Shown here in pieces: positions 20,549 through 32,279 of a stretch of DNA of 64,000 nt. The DNA lies in assembly GCA_963576565.1 (NCBI GenBank), contig OY755044.1, positions 42,908,735-42,972,734 of the forward strand. The letters are read 5' to 3'. This stretch comes from Aspidapion aeneum. Its lineage: Eukaryota; Arthropoda; Insecta; Coleoptera; Brentidae. A program made the position numbers and the translations under genes. Within the stretch, counting starts at the first letter, position 1, and every line of letters starts with the position of its first letter. The notes under the pieces were generated by a model. The model made no database searches. It was not told the DNA's origin and worked only from the letters and a program-made list of their open reading frames with translations.

Positions 20549-21050
20549 TATATAGAGATCATTGGTGCGAACCTACAACTTTTTTGATATCAGCGACAGA
20601 TGAATAAATTCATATATCAATACCTAGAACTTAAAAAAGAGGTACTTGGTGTTGCCAAGCCAATAGATTTTGAGCTGTTTATTATAGCTCTAATTCTTTG
20701 CTACGCCGTCGTTTTATCATTAAAACATCCAAATCCAAAACTGCAATTAATTTTTCTTATACTTCCTTAAGGTATCAAATCCATAACTAAAACTTCTAGC
20801 TTATAGTAAATTGCAGTGTTAAGCGGTGTTAAGTTTTCTGTACTTACAGGGTGACAACTTTAAACTTTAAACTAAACAACGTCAATAATTTTTAGTAGAC
20901 TCTTCTTGAGAATAAATTTAAACTAAACTCATGCCAAAGTTATTTTAAGAATTTATTGATTTGTTTTTAAGATATTAGTAAAACATTTTTAATACTCCAT
21001 TAAATTTCCTAAAATTTCCATTTTTTACTTTCCTAGCCCCTGCAGGAATG
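20549..21050. other. No recognisable feature
   Basis: AT-rich spacer. No gene motif was found. Confidence 0.45.
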
Positions 21051-21058
21051 GCTAGAGA

Positions 21059-21105
21059 TAAGGTCACTATATCACGAAAAGGAACTTCGTGATATAGTGA
21101 CCTTA
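21059..21105. mobile_element. 47-bp perfect hairpin with exact 8-bp target duplication
   Basis: Two perfectly complementary 20-base arms (TAAGGTCACTATATCACGAA and its reverse complement) surround a 7-base loop. GCTAGAGA is repeated directly at both edges (21051-21058 and 21106-21113). The insert sits at the edge of dispersed repeat D, whose other copy lacks it. It has the form of a minimal transposon with an 8-bp duplication, as made by hAT or P-type transposases. Hairpin formation during DNA repair is the alternative. Confidence 0.75.
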
Positions 21106-21113
21106 GCTAGAGA

Positions 21114-21530
21114 CGGTATTGTTTTTGACGACATTTTTTTAAATAACGCCGAAAACGTCTTATTTGGGTGTATTTTGACCGATCTTAGCAATATTATCGT
21201 GACGTCGGTCCGTGTGTGTGTCTGTCCGTAACACGATAGCTCCTAAACTGCTAAACCGATTTACATAAAATTTTTAGGTAAACTACTACACAATACTGTA
21301 AGGAGCTGATTAGATTTTGGCCAAAATCCATTAATGCTAATGACAGTTTTTAAATTGAAAATATGCAAACTTCTTAAGGAGCATCGCATCAAAATGTGGT
21401 TTTCGGACGTTTTTCTCAATAATTCATGTTATTACTAAAAACTTCGAAGGAGCTTTCGTTCCCGAGATATTTACAAAAACTGTTTTGTAGCGTGGAGTTT
21501 ACTTGGAGTGTGCTAATGGACTAGAAAGGT
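21114..21530 (-). repeat. Dispersed repeat D, copy 2 (inverted)
   Basis: Reverse complement of 18560-18945 over most of its length, including GTCTGTC and the 'AGCTGATTAGATTTTGG' core. It lies between the micro-hairpin and the start of the 3.1-kb element. Confidence 0.7.
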
Positions 21531-22439
21531 ATTAGTCTATGGACAAATCGGCCTAAAAGGGTGTTTCGTGTGCAAGTCATGCCAACTATTTGCCAGGTTT
21601 GTTAAGGGCACTCCATAGATCAGGTTTTGACTTGTTGTCATTCTGATAAATGCGTTTTTTTAAAGATATGGCCCCCACTACTTTTTTTTGCACGATACTT
21701 TTTAAAACGATGTATCTTTCTTAAAAATAGTCGTTAAGGGTTGCAAAAAATGGCAAATGAATCAGTAAATACCCGCAATAAAATAACTTTCTATTATATT
21801 TTTCGACATTTTGCTTCTTTTTTTAGAAAAAATAAAATAACTGAACTTTTACTTTTTTGTGTATAGCTAGTAAAGTTTAACCTACATTTTTATTAACACC
21901 AAAGCAAAATTTAGAAAAAAAGTTCGTGAAAAGTTTTAGAATGAACATTTTTCTTTAACTCAGTGTATAAAAGTCTTATATGCATGTATATTTTATATTT
22001 GTTTCAATAAAAAAACAATTCGTTGTCACCAAAACGACTACCGAAGGTGTATTACCGTACGCGGACGCCTATAAGGCAGCGCGCGGCTAGTATCTAGTAT
22101 AAAACAGGTGATTTCTAATTATATTTAGACAGACTAACGATTTGGATGTTGCCGGGCAAGTTTTTGGTCCATTTTTTTTTATCTCCCCTCCTTATATAGT
22201 CGTGTTCGAATTTGTAAAAATGTATCTAAGTTGACGCCCTAAAGACACAATGACATAGAAATGGATAAAAAATGTGTAAAATCTAATTTAAAAATAAAAT
22301 TATATTAGTTTTTTAAATTTTAGATGCAAAATCTCCCAAGACCCCTCCAGACTCCCCATGTCCTGAAATTTTTAGATTTTTTAAAATTTTCTTAAAAACT
22401 AGGTTTAAATATGTACTCATCTTTATTGTAGATCATAAA

Positions 22440-23200
22440 ATTTCCTTTTCAACAGTGTATAAGTCAGTGAGGTACGACTAATGACAAACTCTCCAGCGGC
22501 GTCCGTTGATTGAGGTAGTGTAAAAAAAAAAGTAGTAAAAAAATATATTACACACTTTGTTATAGACAGTAAAATTGCCTTTTAAATGATGTATAATAAG
22601 GCAATGGTAGTTTTATCTATAGCAATTTAGGGGCGTCCTTATATAAATTCAATTTTTAAAAATCACGAAATTTATCAATTTATCACTAAGTTTTATCCAG
22701 TTTTCTTAAAAATTAAGCTTTTTGGGAAAAAAAAAATATTTCGCCGTTTATTGTAGAAAATAAAATTTCCTTTTTAACAATGTATTAGTCACTGGAGTCA
22801 GGCTAATGACAAACTCTCCAGCGGCGTCCGTTTATTAAGAAAATATAAAAAAATTAAAGAAACCACATAGGTTTTACCCGATTATCTTAAACACCAAGCT
22901 CTCTATCAAAACTTGTGACCTATAGTCGATTGTAGACAATAAAATTTCCTTTTAAACGTGTATAATAATTTAAGATTTATCTTCAGATTAAAACTTCACA
23001 GGCCTGTACAACTTAAATCAATTTTTACAAATCACCAAACAAATTAATTCTGTTACAAGTTTTTTCCAATTTTTTCAGAAACTAAGCTTAATTGGCAAAA
23101 ATGTGTTTTATACTTTATTGTAGGAAATAAAATTTTCTTTTTAACAATGTGTAAGTCAGTGGGGTTTAATTATGACAAACCCTTCAGCGACGTCCGTATT
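22440..23200. repeat. Tandem repeat, three copies of about 315-366 bp
   Basis: The sequence TGACAAACTCTCCAGCGGCG or a close variant occurs at about 22492, 22807 and 23173. Each time it is preceded by a 'TTTATTGTAGA-AATAAAATTTCCTTTT' stretch. Copies are diverged. Confidence 0.75.
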
Positions 23201-23240
23201 TGGGGGTCAATTAAATACTCTGCCAATATATGGGCCCCTA

Positions 23241-23281
23241 AGCTCACACTAGGTACTATAGTTATAGTGTACGTGTGAGCT
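23241..23281. repeat. Hairpin 1 inside the 3.1-kb element
   Basis: AGCTCACAC and GTGTGAGCT surround an ACTATAG-rich loop. A near twin lies at 23910-23945. Confidence 0.7.
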
Positions 23282-23287
23282 AATATA

Positions 23288-23640
23288 ACTAAAAACTGAA
23301 ATATATTTTATTTAACTCCAGACTAAATTACCTTTTGTTTGATACCACACAAGCCATGTTTTGACTTAAACTCAGATTTTTGAAATCTACCCCCACCCTT
23401 AAAAAAACAAAAAACTAAAATGTATTTTGTTAAACTCCGGACTCAATTACCTTTCGTTTGATATCACACACGCCATATTTTCACTTAAACTCTAATTTTT
23501 TAAATATACCCTCACCCTTTTTTTTAAATAAATTAAAATGTATTTTGTTTAACTGCAGACTCAATTACCTTTCGTTTGATATCACACACGCCATATTTTC
23601 ACATAAACTCTAATTTTTGAAATCTACCCCCACCCTTTTA
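23288..23640. repeat. Minisatellite, three copies of 118-119 bp
   Basis: Copies are anchored at GACTAAATTACC (23321), GACTCAATTACC (23440) and GACTCAATTACC (23558). Copies 2 and 3 are closer to each other than to copy 1. Confidence 0.85.
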
Positions 23641-23764
23641 TTTGGTTTCTGTTCGGTGGATTTTGTTCATTTTTAAATGGGACCATCTCAACCCAAGACC
23701 CAGCCTAGGTACCAAATTTCATTAAAATCGGCCAAGCGGTTTTTGAGTTATGCGCGTTGGTCGT

Positions 23765-23812
23765 TACAGACATACAGACAGACATACAGACAGACAGACA
23801 GACAGACGGCGC
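23765..23812. repeat. ACAG-type microsatellite
   Basis: Imperfect CAGA/TACAGA repeats. They follow a stretch (AAATTTCATTAAAATCGG) seen in many insect repeats. Confidence 0.75.
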
Positions 23813-23909
23813 AACAAAAAAGTTTCAAAATCATCTGAATCGCAAAGATATATAAAAATTTTTGAAATCGGAGCAACTTTTTTTTTCTCGAAAAAATTAG
23901 GATCACCAT

Positions 23910-23945
23910 AGCTCACACTACTATAGTATAGTATATGTGTGAGCT
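23910..23945. repeat. Hairpin 2 inside the 3.1-kb element
   Basis: The same nine-base arms as hairpin 1 (AGCTCACAC / GTGTGAGCT) with a TATAGTATAG loop. The two hairpins bracket the minisatellite and the ACAG tract. Confidence 0.7.
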
Positions 23946-24641
23946 AAAATAAAATAAGTAAAATCATTTTTGTGACTTGTATCAGCCAATTTTTTTTTTC
24001 GAACATTAAAAAAAATAAATTTTTTAAAAAGTATTTTTTTAACACATTTCAAATCAAGTAATTTAAGCTTTGTTGAATTAAAATGACAATAAGTCAAAAC
24101 CTGATCTGCCAGGTATGTTAAAGAAATTTAAGTTACTTTCAAAAAGTTCTTATGGTTTTCATTAAAAGCATAATTTTTAAATATACCCCAAAGACCCCTA
24201 TTTTTTTCCAGTTATTTGGAAATAACTTAAAAACTAATTAACGCATTGGAACATTTTAACCAGATTTGAATAAAGAATCAAAATGGCTATCTTTTTTATA
24301 TGAACTTTTTTTTTCTAGCTTCAATAGTTTTATAAATAAAATAAAACAAAATTAAAAAAAATTACTTTTTTTTTTAATTTTTTAATTTTTTTGACAAATA
24401 TAAAAAAATACACATTTTCTGACCAATACATTTTTAAATGCATTACAAAGCAAGTATTTTAAACTTTGTTCCATGAAAATCGGATAAGAAATAAAAAAGT
24501 TACAATTTTTTTAATGATACGCCTTTCCGCCATTTTGAATCCGCCATATCTTTCAAAAAACGCATTTACCAGAATGAAAGTTAGCTTATCGGCAGAAAGT
24601 TGGCACGACTTGCACACGATACTTGATTTGTCCATAGACTA

Positions 24642-25064
24642 TATCAGATCCATTTATTTTATTTTAAAAATCAGAAAATGTTTAGTTTACCTAATCAAAA
24701 ATTCTAAGAAGTGCATCATAACTTAATATTTTCTCTAACAAAACGACACCGCTACAAAACCTAATAAACACCTCACTTGGGATTTCAAAAGGCTTCTTTC
24801 CTTTAAATTTTTGTCGCCTTAACTTTAAGTGTCACCCGCTAAAAATGAAAAACGAGATTGCTGCTCTACTTCCTAAGCTCTAACATATTTTTCTTCGCCG
24901 CTAATGGCTTTTAGTTTTTCTTGAAAGTTATATTCTTTTAGTTTCGTTTGGAGCGAGGAATGTGAAGCTTTTGCGGCGCGTGTTTTTTATTTATTGGTTG
25001 ATTTTAATTAACTAAATTTTTCCTATTTTATTTGCTACTACCTTAGCTATGAAATTTACACAAA
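24642..25064. other. No recognisable feature
   Basis: AT-rich spacer with no supported feature. Confidence 0.45.
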
Positions 25065-25840
25065 CAGAAACACGAGCATTTACTAAAGGGTCTAAAACGC
25101 TAAAGTGCTAAAGTCCTTAAAACTCGGTCTAGATGTTGGTTAAACGTTTTACTCATTTTTTTGCCTTGAATGGAATAGTTTTTCATATTTATATAATTTT
25201 TCGTAAAAACCCTATAAATAGGGCACCTTTTTTCTTTGTTACAATGTCATTATATCTGAACAAAACTTAAAAATAAATAAAAATAATGTAATATTTTGGT
25301 TGAAAACTGGTAGATCCTCCAAACGTCACTAGGAGATGTCCAATAAAACCGGTGTAAGTCAGTGTCAGCTGTCCGCTATATTTAACATGTTAATTATTTA
25401 GACAGGTTAGCGATGATTAAACCGATTTTCACTTGTTTTGGTGGATGTGCTACTAATAAAGGATTCTAATTATAATATTTTAAAATTGATACCTACATAT
25501 TTATTACGGTAATACATCTACAGAGGGAGTTTTAAGTTATCTATATATGATTTAGCATTGAATTTTTTTTTATTGATCATGGATTATTTCTATAGTTTTT
25601 GAACTCTAAACCACTCCCCGGGGGTGGTAGTACAATATGAGACTTTTTTTAAGCCGAATCCTATGACTGCACGGACTAGATTTCCAAAAAAATTACATTT
25701 TGTACATTACAGATACATTTTGTTTTGTGAGACAAAACTTATTGAGAAATGCTTATTATAAATATTTATAGCTATTTGACCTGAAAGTATTAAAAATATA
25801 CTTAAATCACTCGGGATCAAGTCTATAGACTTAGCACGTA
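25065..25840 (+). mobile_element. Dispersed element E, copy 1
   Basis: Matches 53440-54350 in inverted orientation over nearly its whole length (for example GGTGTAAGTCAGTGTCA at 25350 and its complement at 54034). It ends at a hairpin built on AAGTCTATAGACTT (near 25820). It has no coding capacity. The class is unknown; a rolling-circle (Helitron-like) 3' hairpin is one possibility. Confidence 0.65.
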
Positions 25841-26690
25841 AACCCTTGTCTAAGTATAAGTCTTCAGATCATAGTAAACATTGGTTCGAGAATTTTCACT
25901 AAAATCGCGGTTGAACCACCGTAATTAAGTACCTTAATCCGAACGATTATAGTGTATAATCGTTGTCTTAATCCAACCATGTCATTTCTTATCTACTACC
26001 TTAGAAAAAAAACCTAACGAATCAGTTGTCTAACTCTATGTTTCAATAATCGAATAACCCAACATTTAAAGATATAAAACTCCGATCAATTGAACTGAAC
26101 GTAGAACGAGACACTGGACAATGAGACAGCAGTAAAAAGATAGATTACTGATTGAGTGATATCTAGACATTCAATTAATGCCTAAAACTCGAGTTTAGGT
26201 CTAGTTTTCAGATCTCATCTAACGCCAGTAGACTGGCTGGTAATTGATAGTGTCACTCCTGATAAATTAAGTCATCATTGGACATTTTAAGCCTTTGTAA
26301 ACAAGCATCGAAGCCGACTTGAAGTATCTGTTTAAGTGGCTGTTAGAGATTTTTAAGTGAAGCAATCTGTTTTTTTTTAGGATGTTTTTTAGGAAGTAGT
26401 TGTCATTTAGAGTCATTAGGGACTTATTGGGCATAACAGTTTAATATTTCACCTTTACATACATTAACATACATCGCTAAACAAACCTAAAAATTACAGC
26501 AGCCTTTGAATAACTTTCTGGATCCTATTTCTGTTGATAGCACTGTTTTTTTTCGTTTGCGCTGTTTGCACCACTGAAATAGAAGCAGCGCGCCGTTTTT
26601 TGACAAGTTTGACTCACGTGACTAGGATTTGCCGGCTTGGACACTCAAAGTTTCGAAATACGCTAAGCGCGGTGCCACATTGGACCCTTC
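25841..26690. other. No recognisable feature
   Basis: AT-rich sequence. No gene, RNA or paired ends were found. Confidence 0.45.
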
Positions 26691-27675
26691 CCACATAGCG
26701 CAAAAATCACATCAACGCTAAATTAACGTGAACAAAAATAATAGTTATTTTTTACTAGAAAACAACCTCATATCATGCAATACTTGTTTTATTAAATCTA
26801 CATGCTTAAAGATTACTTAAAAACAAGGAGGAATCAAGCAATAAAAATGTAAATTTTGCTGCAGTTTCTAGTACTCGTTATTTTCATGTGCCAAATTCAA
26901 ACTTGAAAAGTCCTCCACAACATGTTCTAAAACGCCACTAGATTAAGACTTTTCAAACCTACAAATTTTTTGCTTATTATTTTGTCACGTTTTTTCTCTA
27001 TATGTTTTATAATAAAAAAAACGCGAAAGCCTGTTCTAAAAGCCCTCTAGATAAAGACTTGTTAAAAGGAATAACTTTCTGCGTCTTTTTTTGTCACTTT
27101 TTTTTAATAACTTATTTAAGTTCACTGGTTTAAGACTACAACACTTTAAGACAATTTTAAGAGATGGGACTCAAGGCAAGACAAAATCTCTATACATACA
27201 TTATGTTTTCTTTAAAAGCTAAACAAGATTTTTCAACCGTAAACACTTTTACGTCGTGATCGTGAAGGATCAGGGATCAGTTCATTAACTGGTTTTTGGA
27301 GTTAGATGCCAAAGCACTTCCGGATAGATTTCGTCGAAATGTCGCCAATAGGTAGCGCTGCTTCTAGTAATATCTCAAAAATATTTGGCCAAAAAGCTAT
27401 GCAAATCGCTTTTTAAAATTTGAGTAGAAAATGCACGAACATGTGATTTTCACGTTGATAAAAATGTACTTAGAATTTGAAAATAACGTAAAACATTGCT
27501 GTTTTGATTTCATAATGGCGTTATTACAACGCCGTTTTTAGCAACGTTATTTTTTATACCTTTAATGAATAACCTATTATGCTTGTTTTCATATACGAAA
27601 TAAACGTTTTTTCTAGCAACTTTTAAAATCAACGTACACACGCGTTTTTTACGTGTGAGTGATTGTGCTATGTGG
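26691..27675. mobile_element. Possible 985-bp inverted-repeat element
   Basis: The left end is CCACATAGCGCAAAAATCAC and the right end is a close reverse complement (GTGATTGTGCTATGTGG). Weaker inverted similarity follows. No target duplication or coding region was found, so the boundaries are tentative. Confidence 0.4.
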
Positions 27676-28463
27676 CTGACTTCCGGTACCCAGCCAACTG
27701 CTGAGCTCCACTGTGGTCTGTGTGAAACAGCTGTCGATCTCGTGTTTGCTGGAAATCAGTTTTTTCGTTTCTCTTTACCGTAATATTTATGGATGTTAAT
27801 AATTTACCTTATAATAAACGAATTGAATGTTTTGTGGGTTTTGAGAAGTTAAAGAAAAACAACCACTGATTTTATGGCGACGTTTCGTATTTAAACTAAC
27901 ACTTTTTCAAGCCCTGAAATGAACAACAAGCATTACAATAGAAGCAAATGATTCTTAAATTTATAGTACTAAAATCTAAAAAACATTAACTTTGCAAAAA
28001 AATTTACTTACTCAAATCACAGTTGAGTCTTCGCAATGAATACACATAGTTTGTATTCATTGTAGTAAGTATTGGTTTATTAACGTAAACAGCATATTAC
28101 ACTTTAAAAATTATTAAATTAAATTAAAGTTAAAATATTTATTTTTGAAATAATTTTTCTTTTATTTATAATTTTAGTTAGGCTAAGTTTTAACTCTTCG
28201 TCAAAACATACAATTCATTCATTACTAATAAACGCTTTCGTTGTCCCTGCATAGTTGTAGCAACATTTGCTTCACCCGGGCGGTCCGCATTCGAATCCTG
28301 GCCAGGTACTTGGATGTTTTTGATTGTTTAAAATGCTTGAACTGTGCTGTAATTTTGCGAAACTGGGCGATTGATACCAGAAATAGAATTCACGACATCA
28401 AACGTATGGTGTAGTGGTATGTTGTAACAAGCTAGCTTTTTATTACATTAAGAAATCCGTGAT
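27676..28463. other. No recognisable feature
   Basis: Apart from a weak tRNA-like box B motif near 28292, nothing was found. Confidence 0.45.
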
Positions 28464-28465
28464 TA

Positions 28466-29293
28466 CCGTGAAACGGGGTTACTTCGACAGGTTTTGGTAA
28501 TACTTCGTTCTGTGTGAAGAATACCTTTTTCTTGAGAATCTTGACTCCTGAGTCATTGGAACAATTGAAACCTTGGTTAAAAAATAATTTAAAAATTCTT
28601 TTTTTTGGGGCCGAAGTCAAGTCAACTTCGACAGCAAGAAAAGTAAAAATCATTACAAATTATTAACCAGAGGCATTAGACAACGGTAAAAAAAATCTAA
28701 AAAAAAAACAATAAGTGATTATAAATAAAATAAATGGATCCATGACGGATCTGGCACCTTCCTAGCTAGCCTATTATCACACTTCAAGTGCAGCCATGAT
28801 AATATATTAGCCTTGAAAACAGTTTTTTGTAAATATACACGAAAATATAGTTTACTTTATTTCATAAACAGTGTATTGATACGATGCTCAGTTAAAAAGT
28901 TAGAATTTTTTAAAGTTTTTAATTGTCAAAAAACTGTCATTAGCATTAATGGATTTTGACCAAAATCTAATCAGCTTGTAAAAGTGTCGAAAACTATTTT
29001 ACCTGAAAATTTTATGAAAATCGGTTCAGCGGTTTAGGAGCACACACACACACACACAGACAGACATCACGACGATATTGCTAGGATAGGTCAAAATACA
29101 TCCAAATAACACGTTTTTGGCGTTAAGGGGCTAGAAAGGTAAAAAGTAACTTTAATAAAAGTAAATGTTAATTAAAGTAAAAACAATGAAAAAACTTTGA
29201 ATAAACTGAAAAACAACAAAAATCCTGAAAAGAAATGCAGTGTACTATACATGTCGAAATTACCCCCGCTGTCGAAGTAACCCCGTTTTAAGG
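28466..29293. mobile_element. TA-flanked inverted-repeat element, 828 bp
   Basis: The left end CCGTGAAACGGGGTTACTTC is matched inverted at the right end (GAAGTAACCCCGTTTTAAGG). TA flanks both ends (28464-28465 and 29294-29295). A copy of dispersed repeat D lies inside (28800-29130), probably nested. No transposase is present. Confidence 0.8.
28800..29130 (+). repeat. Dispersed repeat D, copy 3
   Basis: Same orientation as copy 1. It includes a CA microsatellite (29042-29058) followed by GACAGACAT and 'CGACGATATTGCTAGGAT'. Confidence 0.7.
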
Positions 29294-29295
29294 TA

Positions 29296-29716
29296 CATCC
29301 TAAAATATTCTTTTCTGTCTGGGTATAGTAAGATTGGTTTGAACTTTTGCATAAATACAAAAAAGTCGTCGATTGGAGCTGAATGTGTGGAGGTGGGGCT
29401 TGTGTATTTAAATAAATGCAAAAATATAGACAAATTCTTCAAAAGTCGAATTTCCTCTCGACGGCCCTGAACAACAAATATCATTATTCTGTTTAAAGCC
29501 TCTGGTGTTAACGAACAGTTAATTGTGTTTTTACTTATTTTGCACTTATGGACAGATGTTTGCGCATTCCTAAAAATAAACATACTCTGTGAAACGTTTC
29601 AAAATTTATGTTAGAAATTCCGACGTACTGTTTAACAGTAAAAATAAGGAAATCCTTTTTTATACCTAGTACGGGCCATGGCATCCAAATTTGGCTTCCG
29701 TGGGCGTTTTGATGAA
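29296..29716. other. No recognisable feature
   Basis: Overlapping short open frames on both strands, with no family motif. No supported gene. Confidence 0.45.
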
Positions 29717-30300
29717 GATTTTGCAACACCTGTCTTAATCGATTACTAATGATCCCACCAACACTACCTACCTGTTAACAGATCCGAAATTATCTTAGTC
29801 AAAAAGTGAGGTAAGGGTGTCAAAATATTTTTTCAATTTTAAACGGTTTGAGCTAGAAAAATGAAACTTGGCGCACACATCGGCCTTCACGTACTTATTC
29901 ATTGGCTGTTAAAAAAATGTTCATATTTTGCCCCTAGAAGCCGGAAGGAGGCAAAATGTGTTTTAAATTATGCCTTATATCTTCTAGACTAGTTCATATT
30001 TACTCCCCTCCCCTACCTGCACAACTATCCCTCAGATGCACCGTAAACACTTAAGCGCGATCATTGATTTAATCGCGATTAAGTCCTTGTGGCGCAAATA
30101 CGAAACAACAAAGAGGGAGAATAGATTAGCAAAGCCTTGTTACGGTGCATCTGAGGGTATGTCTTAACAATTTGGTAGCTCATACAATTAGAGGTCTGCT
30201 ATATAAAAAAATCGAAGCTGTTTACATGGCGCCCCAGGTAGGGACAAACATTTTTATACTTTACGATAGAAAAGGGCTAAATTGACTTATACTCTGCCCT
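29717..30300 (+). repeat. Dispersed repeat F, copy 1
   Basis: Parallels 41150-41570 (shared blocks include AAAACTTGGC/GAAACTTGGC and ATCGGCCTTCACGTACT). A stretch of about 200 bp, including a MITE at 30029-30157, is present only in this copy. Confidence 0.75.
30029..30157. mobile_element. 129-bp MITE with 18-bp perfect ends
   Basis: CCCTCAGATGCACCGTAA opens the element and its exact reverse complement closes it. TAT occurs directly outside both ends and is a likely 3-bp target duplication, of the size made by PIF/Harbinger transposases. Confidence 0.85.
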
Positions 30301-31717
30301 ATATATGTCTCACACTTGTCTGATGCATTTAGAGTTCAATTATTCAAAAGATCATTCAAAACAAATCATTTCACATTTTGTTAGCTACATAACATCAACT
30401 AGATTCACCAAACTATCACGTGTCGTGTTTTCTGTTCCAAAAAACAAATAAATATTTCTTTAGAGCTTAGCACATGCATACTTAAATAATTAAGTTTGCC
30501 TGAAGTCAAATCTTAATAAACAACTTGTCGACAGCATTAGCTACAGAAAGCTAACTGGACTCGCCAAACTGTCACATTGCGTAAAGAAACTTTAGCCGCT
30601 CGTCGCTAATGCCACACACATTTAGCGTGAAAAAAGTATCATATTTCTACCGTGTTCTCTTGGTTAGAGCAATGAAAAAAAAGAACAATTTTTCCGAGGT
30701 AACCTGAGCTCTTTTCGGCACCTTCAAGCTTTTAAGTGGCAATTCGCACGTAACGACCATGTGAAATACAAACAGAAGCAGATGCATGGCTCCCAGAGTT
30801 TATCATAAACACAAAAGAAAACTCGGACAAAGATTACAGAGGAAAATGGTATAACAGTACAATGTTAAAAACGGAATTGCTAATACTTATCCAGATAATA
30901 TCAAAACCGTCATGCATCATGTCAAAACAAGACATGAACAAATCGAAGTTTATGAGACATGACAAAAACAGAATCGAAATTTTGAATAACGTCTTCTATT
31001 AAACCGGAAAAAATCATAAAGATGCTTGGCTTGTATGTCGTTCCCCTAAAGAAGAGCGGTTCTGGTATTGCTATGCAATTGAAACGTTTTTCATTGCAAC
31101 CTCCCTCAATATACCCTATTAGCTGGTTAGTTTCCTTTAGATTTTTGACGATTTTTTTTGTCCCTTATGACAATGGAGGGATTCGTTGACAATAAAATTC
31201 TTTTTTGGCGATATCCTTGTTGGGTTATATTCTTCAAAGATTGGGTAAAACCTTTATTATATCATCAAAAGTAATATACCACAGTTTAATCTTTAGTTTA
31301 TTTTTGGTGGTAATACATTTATTTTTCTTTAAGAAAATCGATATTCTAAAATTTTCACTTGGAGACACACAGCACGTTCGCGAAGGATTATACCACAGCT
31401 TCATTTGATCGATGCACGAAAATGTGATGTGCATACTAGCCGAAACTTACATGTCCCTTGTAGTTTGCGAACCCTTATCCTAAATTTATTTTCATTTTTG
31501 TTTTCTGTAACATATGTTATTTAAATTTGTTTGACAAATACAAGAAACGTCGGTATTCGCCCGCGAATGATCGCTATTCGGGAAAAACACTGCATGGGTG
31601 GATTCAACTTATTCATGTTCGTTGACGGATATTAGCATGCTTATTGATTATCCGGACACGCATATTTCCGTCTTGAGTTGGTAAATTGGTGCACATATTT
31701 TTATATTAACACAAATA
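30301..31717. other. No recognisable feature
   Basis: No supported gene. Small open frames lack motifs, and no paired repeat ends were found. Confidence 0.45.
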
Positions 31718-31726
31718 CTTTAGAGC

Positions 31727-31728
<2 letters not shown>

Positions 31729-31760
<32 letters not shown>

Positions 31761-32268
31761 ATATGTGCGTGGGCCTTGCAGCCCTTTCACTGCGACCACC
31801 AGTGGGTCTAATCCTCCAAAAGGGCCAGCTATCGGTTTGAGTGAGACACTGTTCACATTTTCTGAGTTAATATGAGGTTTACCGAATGTGTTCTGAGGTA
31901 AACGTGCAATAGCCGGACATTCACACAGTACATGTCGGACTGTTTCGCCATCCTCCATACAGAGTCTACATTCGTTAGTTCCATTCTGTGCATGGGTACT
32001 CTCTGTCCACAGTGACCCGTAATAAGACCAGTCACTATACGTATCTCCTATCTGGTAAGTCCAATAATGTTTCTACAAGGTTCTTTAGTGAACTCTTTAG
32101 AGTGAGCCAGTTCTGGTATATTTATCCAGTATTTTTGAAAGCTATTCGCCATCCATTTTAATGCGGTTGATTTAGCAGCATTGTATGATATCCCCAGAGC
32201 TGGCTCGGGGCCGAAAAATTCCGCAGATGCCGGTTCCCTCGCTGATAGGTCTGCGGCCTCATTTCCCT
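31729..32268 (-). pseudogene. 5'-truncated RNase H LINE with ATC tail
   Basis: A 540-bp retroposed fragment on the minus strand. It begins in the last part of the RNase H domain (EGNEAADLSARE), continues through a linker (FFGPEPALGIS), and ends in the Cys/His region found at the C-terminus of I/R1-type LINEs (GHCGQRVPMHRM, ETVRHVLCECPA). A frameshift splits the reading frame in the middle. The 3' tail is an ATC repeat (seen as GAT on the plus strand, 31729-31756). The 11-bp direct repeat CTTTAGAGCAT flanks it exactly (31718-31728 and 32269-32279), showing target-primed insertion of a truncated copy. Confidence 0.9.
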
Positions 32269-32279
32269 CTTTAGAGCAT

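Larger units (their letters stand above)
21533..24641. mobile_element. 3.1-kb inverted-repeat element with internal tandem arrays
   Basis: The left end reads TAGTCTATGGACAAATC and the right end is its reverse complement (near 24626-24641). The inverted similarity continues inward over roughly 150 bp, with blocks matching in scrambled spacing (GTCATTCTG-TAAATGCG at 21640 and 24550; ATCAGGTTTTGACTT at 21617 and 24075, inverted). TAT on both sides may be a 3-bp target duplication. The interior holds two tandem arrays and two similar hairpins. No transposase is seen. The class is unassigned. Confidence 0.6.

Noticed and set aside
22440..23640. CRISPR-like array
   Set aside because: Tandem copies are contiguous and 118-366 bp long, without short repeats separated by unique spacers, and the context is insect-type repeats.
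28233..28310. Possible fourth tRNA-like sequence (CATTCGAATCCTGG box B)
   Set aside because: Only box B is convincing; the acceptor and D arms do not pair.
31729..31875. Open frame with a run of Asp (or Ser on the other strand)
   Set aside because: The run is the GAT/ATC microsatellite tail of the LINE, not a protein feature.
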